The notes under the pieces are model-generated. The model was given only the letters and a program-made list of their open reading frames with translations, had not been told where the DNA came from and did not search any database. A stretch of DNA of 64,000 bases from Bdellovibrionales bacterium (GTDB lineage: Bacteria > Bdellovibrionota > UBA1018 > CAIMNF01). The stretch lies in NCBI GenBank assembly GCA_018266375.1, contig JAFEAO010000002.1, forward strand, positions 315,582 to 379,581. The letters are read 5' to 3'. Positions 52,362 to 61,739 of this stretch are shown here, in pieces. Positions within the stretch are counted from its first letter, which is position 1, and each line of letters starts with the position of its first letter. The position numbers and the translations under genes are program-made.

Positions 52362-53120
52362 GTGACCGACAAAATCGAACCCGGTAAAACCGTGCCTATA
52401 AAACCCGACCCATCGCTGGAGCCGGCAACTACGCCGAGCGACCAGCACGGACCCGCGCCTTTTCGCGCCCAAGTCTGGCACGACATCGCGATATTCTTCC
52501 GCTTGCTTTACCACTTCTGGGTCGGATTCCACTTTATGCGCAAAACCCGCCGAGCGATTACGATCTTCGGATCGGCGAGGCTCGCGCAAGATCACGAATT
52601 TTGCAAAAGCGCGTACAGTGTTGCGAAGAGCCTGGGGGCGAAAGGTTTTACCATCATCACCGGCGGCGGACCGTCGATCATGGAGGCCGCAAATCACGGC
52701 GCAAAGGACGCGGGCGCGAATTCGATCGGGATCAACATCCAAATCCCGCATGAACAGCACATCAATGCCTTTGTCACCCGGGGGATCAAGAGCCGTTACT
52801 TCTTTGTGCGCAAGGTTTTGCTTTGCCGCTACAGCGAGGCTTTCGTGATCTATCCGGGCGGCTTCGGGACTCTCGATGAAATGTTTGAACTCGTCACCCT
52901 GATTCAAACCGGCAAGATGGTCGATCGACCGGTCATCCTCGTGAATCGTCAGTTCTGGACCGGACTCATCGAGTGGCTTCGCCGGACGGTACATCCGGCC
53001 GGAATGCTTTCCGCGCGCGAGCTCGATCGTCTGCGTGTCGTCGATACCGAGGCCGAAGTCTTGGAATACTTGGACCAACGCCTCCACAAAATCTACGACA
53101 CGATTCCACTCGTGAAGTAA
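52362..53120 (+). CDS. LOG-family protein (TIGR00730-like)
   Basis: A 252-residue protein with a Rossmann-like fold. AITIFGSARLAQD, FTIITGGGPSIMEAANHGAKDAG and YPGGFGTLDEMFELVTLIQTGK give the family's PGGxGT-x2-E motif, the phosphoribohydrolase signature. Family members hydrolyse cytokinin or other nucleoside monophosphates, or act as PpnN-like nucleotidases. The N-terminal about 60 residues are an extension containing a hydrophobic patch (WHDIAIFFRLLYHFWVGFHF). The start is GTG at 52362 after a weak AGGTG, 15 bases past the coiled-coil gene. Confidence 0.9.
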   Translation: MTDKIEPGKTVPIKPDPSLEPATTPSDQHGPAPFRAQVWHDIAIFFRLLYHFWVGFHFMRKTRRAITIFGSARLAQDHEFCKSAYSVAKSLGAKGFTIITGGGPSIMEAANHGAKDAGANSIGINIQIPHEQHINAFVTRGIKSRYFFVRKVLLCRYSEAFVIYPGGFGTLDEMFELVTLIQTGKMVDRPVILVNRQFWTGLIEWLRRTVHPAGMLSARELDRLRVVDTEAEVLEYLDQRLHKIYDTIPLVK

Positions 53121-53237
53121 GCGCCTCAGCCCTTATATTTTCATAGGTCGATAATCAACCAAGTCAGTTTAAAAATTTATGTTTCCCTGAGTGAAGTCAT
53201 CTGGTAAATTACCCCCCGGGAAGGAAGCCGCGGACGA

Positions 53238-53855
53238 ATGGGACAAATATTTGCTCGAGTGTGGATTTTTTTTGGGATTCTTAACTTGGCCGGAACAACG
53301 GCGTTGGCGCAGCAAAACAAGTATGCTTGCGGCGGAGACATGGGTTATCGCGTGAAGAATGCGACAGCTGAGGATTACAAGCGGTTGGATAAGGAACTCG
53401 CCTACGCTGAGAAGGCTCTGAGCGATGCGGAGATTCACAAACTCGCGGGCGTGTGGAAAGCCGAAGTTCGGGATCAGAACTACGAGCTCCAAACCCACAT
53501 TCTTGAGATCGTAGCCATCGACAAGCGGGATTTTGGTCGCGGCACCACCGCCTCCCTCAATGTCACTCTTAAAAACTGGGGTGATTCTAAAATAACCCTC
53601 AACACGGAATACGGATGGATCACGGCGAACACTAAAACGATTTTGAACGTCGACTACCAGGGCATGCCGGGCGTTCAGCTCCGTCCGATCGCACCCAATA
53701 AAATGCGCTACTCCTACATGGATAGCTGCGCTTTGAACTTTCCAAATTCGTACAACGTGGTCTTTAAACGCGTGGTTACGCAGGCGGCTTCGAAGCCTAT
53801 TTCAAAAAAACAGCAATCACGATCCCAAGGATCACGCGGTAGACCGCGAAGATAG
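53238..53855 (+). CDS. Exported protein of unknown function
   Basis: A 205-residue protein with a signal peptide (WIFFGILNLAGTTALAQQ). The mature part starts NKYACGGDMGYRVKNAT, then an acidic helix, then beta-rich stretches (ILEIVAIDKRDFG, VTLKNWGDSKITLNTEYGWI). Two cysteines (ACGG and DSCALNF) may pair. The last 20 residues are very basic (KKQQSRSQGSRGRPRR) and their 59 bases lie over the end of the convergent uppP gene; the natural stop may be earlier in related genes. A CCCCCCGGG run precedes the ribosome site. Not recognised. Confidence 0.65.
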   Translation: MGQIFARVWIFFGILNLAGTTALAQQNKYACGGDMGYRVKNATAEDYKRLDKELAYAEKALSDAEIHKLAGVWKAEVRDQNYELQTHILEIVAIDKRDFGRGTTASLNVTLKNWGDSKITLNTEYGWITANTKTILNVDYQGMPGVQLRPIAPNKMRYSYMDSCALNFPNSYNVVFKRVVTQAASKPISKKQQSRSQGSRGRPRR

Positions 53856-54612
53856 CGAAGCTCGCCTTCGATACCCACTTGATCAAGTAATGAATCGCGA
53901 CCGCGCCCGAAACGAGCGCAGCCACGCATCCGATAATGAGCGGGCTAATCGATCCGAACGAATCCGAGACCTCACGCCAGTGACGGCCTTCGTACACGAT
54001 CGCGCCGGCTGTGACCGGCATCGAGAGCAAGAATGACAGGCGGGCGGCATCCGCGCGCTGGAATCCAAGGTACCGAGCCGCGGTCATCGTACTGCCTGAG
54101 CGCGATACGCCCGGGATCAGTGACATCGCCTGAACGCAGCCGATGATGAACATATCCTTTACGCTGGCCTCAGCCGCCAAGCGAGTCGACGGCTTCTTTT
54201 TATCGATCCACCACAGGAGCAAACCAAAGCCCGGAATCGTCACCCACAACACATAAAGCGAGCGCATGTTGTCCTGAATCCAGTGGTTCAAGAGCAAGCC
54301 CGCGATGACCGCGGGAATGGTTCCGACAATGAGGTGTATCCACGAGAGCATCACCGGACGGTCGCCTCTTTGATCGCCCGGACCGAACGCTTTTGCCGGA
54401 ATCGGATGCTTCAAAATCTCGATCCAGTCGTTGAAGAAGTAGATCGCCGTTGCGAGTAAAGTGCCCAAGTGCAAAATGACGTCGAAAGCGAGCCCGGGAT
54501 CGTTTTCACCCAAAATGTGAGGCAGTAAAAGTAAATGTGCTGAGCTACTTACCGGCAAATACTCGGTCGCGCCCTGCACCAAACCATAAATAAATGCTTC
54601 AAATTGGCTCAT
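53797..54612 (-). CDS. uppP: Undecaprenyl-diphosphatase
   Basis: A 271-residue inner membrane enzyme (BacA family) that recycles undecaprenyl pyrophosphate to the monophosphate carrier for peptidoglycan and other envelope polymers. FIYGLVQGATEYLPVSSSAHLLL carries the first active-site motif and LIPGVSRSGSTMTAARYLG the second. About eight membrane helices are visible. The ATG at 54612 is at the usual distance from the first motif. The gene's 3' end overlaps the convergent exported-protein gene by 59 bases. Confidence 0.95.
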   Translation of the reverse strand: MSQFEAFIYGLVQGATEYLPVSSSAHLLLLPHILGENDPGLAFDVILHLGTLLATAIYFFNDWIEILKHPIPAKAFGPGDQRGDRPVMLSWIHLIVGTIPAVIAGLLLNHWIQDNMRSLYVLWVTIPGFGLLLWWIDKKKPSTRLAAEASVKDMFIIGCVQAMSLIPGVSRSGSTMTAARYLGFQRADAARLSFLLSMPVTAGAIVYEGRHWREVSDSFGSISPLIIGCVAALVSGAVAIHYLIKWVSKASFAIFAVYRVILGIVIAVFLK

Positions 54613-54676
54613 TTCGCCAGACTACGCTTGTCAATTCACAAAAGCTAGCTTTTAATAGTGTGAAGAGGGACAACGA

Positions 54677-55141
54677 ATGAACACAAAAAAATTTATCGCC
54701 ATCGCGATCAGCGCAGCACTCGCTTTCTCGGCTTGTACAAAAAAAGACGAAGCCGCTAAGACAGAATCCACTCAAAGCACAACTGCCGAAACCGCAACTT
54801 CTAAAACGACTGCAGCCGCGGCAAAAGTTGAAATCCAAGACGTCGAACCGGGCAAAGGCGCGGAAGCCGTCAACGGAAAGTCCATCACCGTTCACTACAC
54901 CGGTACTTTGAAAGACGGCACTAAGTTCGACTCTTCAGTCGATCGCAATGAGCCCTTTACTTTCACGCTCGGCGCGGGCCAAGTGATCAAAGGCTGGGAA
55001 CAAGGCATTCTCGGAATGAAAGTCGGCGGCAAACGCAAACTCACCATTCCGCCGGAGCTCGCTTACGGCAACAACGCGGTCGGCGCGATCCCGGCAAACT
55101 CGACTTTGATCTTCGACGTTAAACTCATCGACGTAAAATAG
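54677..55141 (+). CDS. FKBP-type peptidyl-prolyl cis-trans isomerase, lipoprotein
   Basis: A 154-residue protein. The signal ends in a lipobox (ALAFSACTKK), followed by a low-complexity Thr/Ala/Glu linker. The FKBP domain runs from about residue 50 to 154: VHYTGTLKDGTKFDSSVDRNEPFTFTLG, VIKGWEQGILGMKVGGKRKLTIPPELAYG and STLIFDVKLIDVK contain the residues that line the proline pocket. It should help fold proteins in the periplasm while anchored to a membrane. Confidence 0.95.
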   Translation: MNTKKFIAIAISAALAFSACTKKDEAAKTESTQSTTAETATSKTTAAAAKVEIQDVEPGKGAEAVNGKSITVHYTGTLKDGTKFDSSVDRNEPFTFTLGAGQVIKGWEQGILGMKVGGKRKLTIPPELAYGNNAVGAIPANSTLIFDVKLIDVK

Positions 55142-55179
55142 GTGTCCGGCACTCACCTGAAGCACGCCGCACTATCTAC

Positions 55180-55563
55180 GTGAAAACTAAAATTCGTGAA
55201 TTTATCGAACAAGCGGGAGGCCCGGACAAGATCCGAAGCCTCCTGTTTTTATTTTACGATCGCATGTCGAAAGACATCATCATCGGTTATTTCTTCGACG
55301 GTAAGGACTTAAAGCATATTGCCGAGATGCAGGCGCAGTTCATTCTCAACGCCGGAAACTTCATTCCAAAATTCGAAGGCAAGGGCCCCGCGACGGCCCA
55401 CCTCGATTTGCCCCCTATATATAGAGGTCACTTCGACCGCAGGCTACTCATTCTCCGCGATATTTTAACCGAAAACAACGTGCCTTCAACCGCCATCGAT
55501 GCCTGGATCGCATTCGAAGAAGGTTTTCGCGCCATGACCGTCGTCGAAGAACGGACGAACTAG
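55180..55563 (+). CDS. Truncated (2/2) globin
   Basis: A 127-residue protein of the group I or II truncated globin type: LLFLFYDRMSKDIIIGYFF (helix B/E region), HIAEMQAQFILNAGN and HFDRRLLILRDIL, whose histidine would be the proximal heme ligand. Such proteins bind O2, NO or CO and often detoxify NO. The start is GTG at 55180, 38 bases after the FKBP gene. The stop overlaps that of a convergent small membrane protein gene by 4 bases. Confidence 0.85.
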   Translation: MKTKIREFIEQAGGPDKIRSLLFLFYDRMSKDIIIGYFFDGKDLKHIAEMQAQFILNAGNFIPKFEGKGPATAHLDLPPIYRGHFDRRLLILRDILTENNVPSTAIDAWIAFEEGFRAMTVVEERTN

Positions 55564-55766
55564 AGTGCTTTAATCCCAATCACCATCAAGATTGAACCAA
55601 TAATCCAAGTGACCCAGACGTTCTCCACAAAATAAGGAAATAGCATCAGAGCCAAACCGCACACAATCGGGACGGCATTGGTGCGTTTACGCCCAAGATT
55701 GAAGATATAGAACCCAAAGACTCCAAACACGAAGCCCGCAAAGAGTGAGCCCGCGCTGAAATCCAT
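55560..55766 (-). CDS. Small two- or three-helix membrane protein
   Basis: A 68-residue, highly hydrophobic protein: LFAGFVFGVFGFYIFNLGRK, AVPIVCGLALMLFPYFV and VTWIIGSILMVIGIKAL. The start overlaps the stop of the Topo VI A gene by TAATG, so it is translated with it, though a link in function is not obvious. Not recognised. Confidence 0.75.
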   Translation of the reverse strand: MDFSAGSLFAGFVFGVFGFYIFNLGRKRTNAVPIVCGLALMLFPYFVENVWVTWIIGSILMVIGIKAL

Positions 55767-56923
55767 TAGATGAATTCACCCTTTTTGATCTTATCGATGA
55801 TGATCTTTTCGGGCATAATCGGATCTTTTGGGTTCACCGAGAAGTAAGCTTGCTGCTCGCAACGGCGCTTGTTCTTCATGAGCCAACGCAAGATGTCGGC
55901 CAAACCTTTATTTTTCTTGTCTTGGAAGAACGGGTCGTTTTTGAGCGCGTCGTCCGCTTTTTTAAGAGCACGAACTTCCTGCGCGTCGTTTTCTTTGACC
56001 GGATAATCGAAGAGATCGTACTTTTTGATGTCCTCGGGCAAGACACCCAGGAACTTCACGTCCGGCGCCGAGTAATCTTGATTTCGGATGAGTGATGCCG
56101 CTGACCCCGCCTTCAACGTACGATAGATGTTTTGCATCGTGTACGCGTCGAGGTCCCCGAAGAAGTAAGACGGGCACTTGATTTGTTCTTGAATGAGCTT
56201 TACCCAACCGCGAACCGCGTTGGATGGAACCCCCTGCGAACCGAGTAAAATACAGTTATGACGCTTCGTAAAACCGTTCGCGACGAGTGTGTTTGCAGTA
56301 CCTTCCGACTCGACGATCAAACAGAAGTCGATTTTCTTGCGTGAGGCAAGTTTTAAATTCTGAGGACGGTTTTTGGGTTGAAACGGCGAAGTACCGAGTC
56401 GTGATAGATCGATCGTCGCCTTCGTTCCGTCCGCCATGGTTTCTTCGACCACGAGCTGCTGCGAGTAAGTCTGACCGCCGCGATCGTTGGCGTAGCAGTT
56501 TACTTCCTCGCGGTAACACTCGAGAATTTCGCAAATAAAGTCCACAGTGTCATCGCTCTCTGATTGATCGGTAAAATCGAGTGGCTTTAGGAGTGGAGTG
56601 CCCTTCACTTCACCTTTACTGATGTAATACAATTCCCGTTTCGTGTTGACGGCGCCGGTGTCGATGTTCCGAAGCAAGACTTCGAGCATGAATACCGCTC
56701 GACTCATCTTCTTCACGGAGCTAACGTTCAATTCCGTCGCGACTTTTTTACCGCCTGGAGTGAGGTAACCCACTTTGTGGTTGTAGATCGCGTTGTCAAG
56801 AGAGCACTTGATCGCGTGCAGGACCGGACGTTTTGCTTTTTCGAGATCGCCAAGCAATCGCGCACAGAGTGCACGGCTCAGACCTGGGATCTCACTTTGG
56901 GATTTTCCGCCTTTGAGTGCCAT
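55766..56923 (-). CDS. top6A: DNA topoisomerase VI subunit A (Spo11-like)
   Basis: A 385-residue subunit that cuts both DNA strands. The winged-helix/5Y-CAP domain has TKRELYYISKG, with the catalytic tyrosine at residue 99 or 100, and the Toprim domain has CLIVESEGTANTLVANG (metal-binding glutamate) and FFGDLDAYTMQNIYRTLK (D-x-D). These fit Top6A, which acts as an A2B2 type IIB topoisomerase relaxing and decatenating DNA. It lies 16 bases after the B subunit. Topo VI is general in archaea and plants but found in few bacteria. Confidence 0.93.
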   Translation of the reverse strand: MALKGGKSQSEIPGLSRALCARLLGDLEKAKRPVLHAIKCSLDNAIYNHKVGYLTPGGKKVATELNVSSVKKMSRAVFMLEVLLRNIDTGAVNTKRELYYISKGEVKGTPLLKPLDFTDQSESDDTVDFICEILECYREEVNCYANDRGGQTYSQQLVVEETMADGTKATIDLSRLGTSPFQPKNRPQNLKLASRKKIDFCLIVESEGTANTLVANGFTKRHNCILLGSQGVPSNAVRGWVKLIQEQIKCPSYFFGDLDAYTMQNIYRTLKAGSAASLIRNQDYSAPDVKFLGVLPEDIKKYDLFDYPVKENDAQEVRALKKADDALKNDPFFQDKKNKGLADILRWLMKNKRRCEQQAYFSVNPKDPIMPEKIIIDKIKKGEFI

Positions 56924-56939
56924 CGCTTATTCCTCGCTT

Positions 56940-58616
56940 CTATTCTTCTGCCTCTTGCTCATCGCCTCTTGCGGCGTCCATCTTATCGGCTTTAGCTTTA
57001 TGAGCAGCTAGTTTCTCGTTCGCTTCTGAGACCTCCTTCTCGGCGGCGTTTGCATCGCGACCCAAGAGTTTCATGAGACCGTCGCGAGCGCGTTTCTTCT
57101 GGTCTTCTTTGGCCTTCGTGATGCGAGCTAAACCTTCGACAAGGATCGGGCCGAATTGCTCGATGTAACGGATTTTCTCCTCGAGATCGGCCGCTTTGTT
57201 CTCGGCACGAATGTAGCGCGACAGTTTTTGACCCGCTTGCATGAGCGCACGGCGGATCTCTTCGACGAGCTCGTCAGAGGCATCGATCGTTTCTTTGGAT
57301 GCGTTTTTAAATTTAATGAACGGCGACACCACCGACACCGCAAAGATGTAAGGCCCAAGCGGAGGGCTGTCTTTCGATTGCGCGAGACCGTAAGAGCGCC
57401 AGTTTACCGAAGTGATCGCTTGGTAGATCGCGCAAGACGCTTTATCGAACTGGAGCGGGACGCGGTTCGCGAAGCGCAGGATTTGCGCCGACGATTCCGA
57501 TTCCACGTTTTTATCTTCAAGACGCGCGATCGCAACTTCGACTTGCACGGGTTTGAAGTCACAGATGGTCGGTTTACGCGATACGACCGAGAAGAAATCC
57601 ACTTTGCCCAGGCGCTGAATCGACTTTGCGAGGGATTCCTCGCCGGTCGAGAGCACCGAGTTGGTCGACGGCGCTTTCAGTTCCGCGATCTGGATCGCCG
57701 AGAAGAGCTTCGTGAAGTCGCCGTCAGCAAGTTGCTCGACACTTTTGTCGAGCATGGTTTTGGTGACGCCCGATTCCTTTTTCTTGGTGATCTCGTCTAG
57801 CACGGCGTCCGAGATGCGGCTAAACCCTTTTTTGAGCCAGCCCGAAGTCTTGGTCTTACCAAACAAGTGCGAGTGCGCGATGAACTCGCCGAGTTTCATC
57901 GTGTGCGGATGGGGCTCGGTCGCATCCGGAATCACCGGGACGTCTTTGGACACGCGTTCGATGGTTACAACTTCTTGATCCGGAAGTTTATAATGAAGGG
58001 TCAAGTGCGGGTTCACAAGAGACGTTCCCAACAAGTAATTGAGAAGACCGGCATCGCCGTTGACCTGAATCCGGCCGTCGAACATGAATTCAACGCGGGT
58101 GCCGTGTGGACGATCCCAATCGATAGTCTCGCGTTGCTTCATCACACCTTTGTTATTTTTGATGTCGACTTCAATGAGTGCCGACACCGCTTTACGTTGA
58201 GCTTTGGTCTTGGAAACCACGCGTGCGCCTTGAGCACAGGTCAATTGCGCCCATGTTGTGGCCGCCGAGATCCCGATCCCTTGTTGCCCGCGGGTACAAC
58301 GACCACGCCCAAACTTTGAGGAAGCGAGGTATTCGCCGAATACCTTCGGAAGATCGTCTTGATCGATTCCAGGACCATTATCTTCAACCATCACCCGGAT
58401 GCGTTCCGAGTTTTTGATGGTTCCGGGACCCAGGCGTTCGATCTCGACCTTCACTTCGGGCAGCATGCCGTGATCTTCGGTCGCGTCGAGCGCGTTATCG
58501 ACGGCTTCTTTAAGTGTGGTCAATACAGCCTTGGTCTGACTGGAGAATCCGACCTGCTGAAGGTTCTTCGAAAAGTATTCCGCCGTACTACTGCTTGAGA
58601 TTGATTTCTTAGACAT
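56940..58616 (-). CDS. top6B: DNA topoisomerase VI subunit B
   Basis: A 558-residue GHKL ATPase subunit. KEAVDNALDATED, MVEDNGPGID and GRGRCTRGQQGIGISAATTWAQ are the N, G1 and G2 ATP boxes. The middle matches Top6B (IKNNKGVMKQRETIDWDRPHG), and a transducer with the switch lysine should be near SVNWRSYGLAQSK. The C-terminus has a long charged coiled region (ANEKLAAHKAKADKMDAARG). The start is ATG at 58616 (MSKKSISSSS); the open frame extends upstream, but the family begins here. In operon with the A subunit. Confidence 0.93.
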   Translation of the reverse strand: MSKKSISSSSTAEYFSKNLQQVGFSSQTKAVLTTLKEAVDNALDATEDHGMLPEVKVEIERLGPGTIKNSERIRVMVEDNGPGIDQDDLPKVFGEYLASSKFGRGRCTRGQQGIGISAATTWAQLTCAQGARVVSKTKAQRKAVSALIEVDIKNNKGVMKQRETIDWDRPHGTRVEFMFDGRIQVNGDAGLLNYLLGTSLVNPHLTLHYKLPDQEVVTIERVSKDVPVIPDATEPHPHTMKLGEFIAHSHLFGKTKTSGWLKKGFSRISDAVLDEITKKKESGVTKTMLDKSVEQLADGDFTKLFSAIQIAELKAPSTNSVLSTGEESLAKSIQRLGKVDFFSVVSRKPTICDFKPVQVEVAIARLEDKNVESESSAQILRFANRVPLQFDKASCAIYQAITSVNWRSYGLAQSKDSPPLGPYIFAVSVVSPFIKFKNASKETIDASDELVEEIRRALMQAGQKLSRYIRAENKAADLEEKIRYIEQFGPILVEGLARITKAKEDQKKRARDGLMKLLGRDANAAEKEVSEANEKLAAHKAKADKMDAARGDEQEAEE

Positions 58617-58701
58617 AATATTTTGTGACTCTAGTGAACCAAAGATTACCAAAGGCGTCAACTTCTGGAGTTCCAAAAACCGGCAAAAACATTCCAGGGA
58701 G

Positions 58702-61653
58702 CTAGCTTTTTTTGAGCTGAACCGCGCTTTTTGGGCAGTCGACTTGATGAGGACAATATCGGCAATGATCACCAGGCTGCGCTAAGTCAATCGGGGCCTT
58801 GCTCTGGTTGAACAATAATTTTACCGCCAATTTGAAATGATCGGCCGTGATTTTTTCGAGATCGACGCGCTCAAATGCATCGGCAGGCGCCTCGATGATC
58901 TCGATCGAGTTTGCGGTAAAATGAATGAGTCGAGCCGTAACTTTGGTTGCCTCCGTCATTTTCAGAGCCGCCCAGGCGTAAAGTTTGAGCTGCAGCAAGT
59001 AATGCTCGAGCAATTTTTTGGGGGAACGAGGACTTCCCGTCCACTTGTAGTCGGTGACGTGGATCGTTTTGCCGTCGCTTGAGAGCACGAGGCGATCCAT
59101 CACGCCCACGAGCGCTTCATCGCGAGAGAACGGGACTTCGAAGCCCACTTCTTTGAACTCCTGCCCCTTCTCGGCATCGAGCGCGGCTCGGAGGCGGACG
59201 ACAATCTCAAGACCAAGCTCCGGCGAGGCAAACTCCTGCGCGAGCTCCGGCCAGCGCTCCTCTTCGATGAGTAAGTGCACCTTCTCGCCTTTCTTGGCGA
59301 CCGCGGACTGCGTACCCTGCGAAGTAAAAAAATCGGTGCCACGCTCGAGATCGGTAAAATCGAGTTGCTCGATTGGATCGCTGCCACCTCTCGGTCCGTC
59401 TTCGTCATCGCGCGTGCCCGCCTGGATGTCGGTGCCGTACTGGTAGTAATAACGAAGCGGACACTGATGGAGAATCAACCACTCGCTCGGGCTGTGGCGC
59501 GGCCGATACGGATCAAGCTCGACTTTGAGTTTGAGGCGTGAAACCTGTCCTCCTGACGCTTTTGGGATCAAAACGGCACCGTCTGAGACTTGGATCGCCG
59601 CGCAATCCACCACCTTCAGATGCTTCTGCCCCAGGTGCGCGACCCACGCGCGCCAGTAGTCGCGCACAAGATCGACTTCACGATCTTTGTAGTCTTCCTT
59701 CTCTTTCTGCTTCCACACAAAGTACAGCGCCTCTTGTGCGCGAGTCAGCGCGACGTAGAACACGCGCTTGCTCTCGGACACGTCGGCGCGCTTTTCCATC
59801 TCCGACCAAGTGGTGTAACTCGGATCGGTCTTGTCGCGATTGCCGTCTTCGTCGCGCGCAAAGAGGTGCACGCCCACGCGACGATTCCACAAAAGATCTT
59901 TGCGATTGTCGGCACGCGCCGCCTTTTCGAAATCAAGGAGGATCACGCGCGGGAACTGTAAGCCCTTCGACGCGTGGACGGTCATGATGCGTACGGCTCC
60001 CGCTTGATCCGGAGGCGGGATGTCGCTCTCGATCTTCTCGTTTTCGACCCAGGAGTGGAGTTGCGACACGACTTCGTGAAACCGCGCGCCCTGAGCCGAT
60101 AAGTTCTCACACTTTTGCCAAAGAGTGGCGATCGGGAGAAGCATCTCCTCCGTCATTTCAGGATGCCCCCAGAGTACTTCTAAAATTTGTCCGGGTCTCA
60201 ATGGCGTGCGGTCCAGGTATGGCCCACTCAAAGCAAGTGCGACCGGATGTTTGGAATGCAAAAAAAACGAATCGAAAAATCCCGCGCCCGATTGTTTCCA
60301 AGCCATGAGTTCAGCATCCGTGACGCCGATCCAAGGAGCACGCAATGCCGCCACTTGTGAGAGAGAATTATTTTTTGAGAGCCATCCTTTGAGGAACGCC
60401 ACCAATTCCACCACTCGGGGATCGCTAAAAAATCTTCCGCCGCTGCCGAAGACAAAGGGCACGCCCGCGGCTTCGAAGGCCGACAAGTACATCTGCGTTT
60501 GCTCTTTTTTAACCGATCGCGCGAGCACGACGTATTCCGAGAGATCTCGGCCTGCCGCCGCTTCGGACCGGAGGAACCGTGCGAGATTCTCTTCGTTTGA
60601 TACGTTTAGCTGAAACACGCGACTCGCGTTCGGATCCGTTTCATCGCGCCCCGCAATCAGCGGTTCGTAGTCCATCTCACTTGCGCGAAAGAGCGGGTCA
60701 CACACGTCGTTTACAAAATGAATGATCGCGGGACGGCTGCGATAGTTGGTCGTCAGCAAGTGCTTACGCGCCAACCGCTCAGTCAAATCTTGAAACACGG
60801 TGACGTCGGCGTCCCGGAATCGATAGATTGATTGCTTTGGATCTCCGACGATACAGAGATTGCTCATTCCCGGTTTTACAAATTTTTCAAGGATCTTGCC
60901 TTGAACCGGGTTCGTGTCCTGGAATTCATCGACGAGCACGAGATCAAAGCGTTTTTGATAGTACTGGGCCACTCGCTTGTCTTCGAGCGCGCGAGCGGCA
61001 AAAATTTCGAGATCGTTGAAATCGAGCGCGCCCGCTCGTTGCTTGTAGCGTTTAAATCTGAGAGCGACGGACTCGTAGACACTCCAGAGTTCCTGCAAAC
61101 TCTGTGAGGTTTGCTTCCGCACAAATTCTTCGACGCCAAAGGCTTCTAGCGAACGTAATTTTGAAAGTAAGGTTTCGAGGCTCGATTTGGAGTAAACTCG
61201 CAACAAACTTCCGATCGCCTCGGTGATTTCTAAGTTATCGTTTTGAGTCCAAAGCTGATTGACTGAACGACGCCATAAACGTTCGGATTCGTCTTCGAGC
61301 AAAATTCGCTCGCCACCGGCAAGGCCTGCTGCTTCGGGAAATTCTTGAACGATCGAAAATCCAAGCCCGTGAATGGTCTTCACCCAGTGGTCGTGCTGGC
61401 TGTACCCGTCGATGCCGCCGTCCTTGAGCTCGCCTGCGGCCTTGGCTTTCTGAAACCCCTCAGCGAGACTCTGCTTGAGATCCCGAACCGACTTTTCGGT
61501 AAACGACACAGCGCAAAACCGAGCGTCGGGTTTATTCTTTAACAATTGGATGCATTTGGCGACCAAAGTCGTGGTTTTCCCGCATCCCGCACCCGCGATG
61601 ACGGCCTGGCCCTGGCCGAAACCCTCAATAATCTCCAATTGTTGTTGATTCAT
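58702..61653 (-). CDS. UvrD/Rep-type helicase with C-terminal Fe-S PD-(D/E)XK nuclease (AddA-like)
   Basis: A 983-residue protein. Helicase motifs: AGAGCGKTTTLVA (I), VDEFQDTNPVQGK (II), VGDPKQSIYRFRDADV (III), TTNYRSRP (IV), MTVHASKGLQFPRVI (V), YVALTRAQEAL (VI). From about residue 720 is a PD-(D/E)XK nuclease (GVMDRLVLS, VTDYKW, QLKLYAWAAL) with CPLRYYYQYG and CRYCPHQVDCPKS, four cysteines that could hold an Fe-S cluster as in AddB or Cas4. It should unwind and trim broken DNA ends. The two Topo VI genes follow 85 bases downstream in the same direction. Confidence 0.92.
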   Translation of the reverse strand: MNQQQLEIIEGFGQGQAVIAGAGCGKTTTLVAKCIQLLKNKPDARFCAVSFTEKSVRDLKQSLAEGFQKAKAAGELKDGGIDGYSQHDHWVKTIHGLGFSIVQEFPEAAGLAGGERILLEDESERLWRRSVNQLWTQNDNLEITEAIGSLLRVYSKSSLETLLSKLRSLEAFGVEEFVRKQTSQSLQELWSVYESVALRFKRYKQRAGALDFNDLEIFAARALEDKRVAQYYQKRFDLVLVDEFQDTNPVQGKILEKFVKPGMSNLCIVGDPKQSIYRFRDADVTVFQDLTERLARKHLLTTNYRSRPAIIHFVNDVCDPLFRASEMDYEPLIAGRDETDPNASRVFQLNVSNEENLARFLRSEAAAGRDLSEYVVLARSVKKEQTQMYLSAFEAAGVPFVFGSGGRFFSDPRVVELVAFLKGWLSKNNSLSQVAALRAPWIGVTDAELMAWKQSGAGFFDSFFLHSKHPVALALSGPYLDRTPLRPGQILEVLWGHPEMTEEMLLPIATLWQKCENLSAQGARFHEVVSQLHSWVENEKIESDIPPPDQAGAVRIMTVHASKGLQFPRVILLDFEKAARADNRKDLLWNRRVGVHLFARDEDGNRDKTDPSYTTWSEMEKRADVSESKRVFYVALTRAQEALYFVWKQKEKEDYKDREVDLVRDYWRAWVAHLGQKHLKVVDCAAIQVSDGAVLIPKASGGQVSRLKLKVELDPYRPRHSPSEWLILHQCPLRYYYQYGTDIQAGTRDDEDGPRGGSDPIEQLDFTDLERGTDFFTSQGTQSAVAKKGEKVHLLIEEERWPELAQEFASPELGLEIVVRLRAALDAEKGQEFKEVGFEVPFSRDEALVGVMDRLVLSSDGKTIHVTDYKWTGSPRSPKKLLEHYLLQLKLYAWAALKMTEATKVTARLIHFTANSIEIIEAPADAFERVDLEKITADHFKLAVKLLFNQSKAPIDLAQPGDHCRYCPHQVDCPKSAVQLKKS

Positions 61654-61739
61654 TCTTTAGACCCGAACATGCTCAACGCCCATCCTATCGGATCTCTGAC
61701 TCTCGCTCAAGGATTCTTGACGGTCGGCCGATAAAGGTA

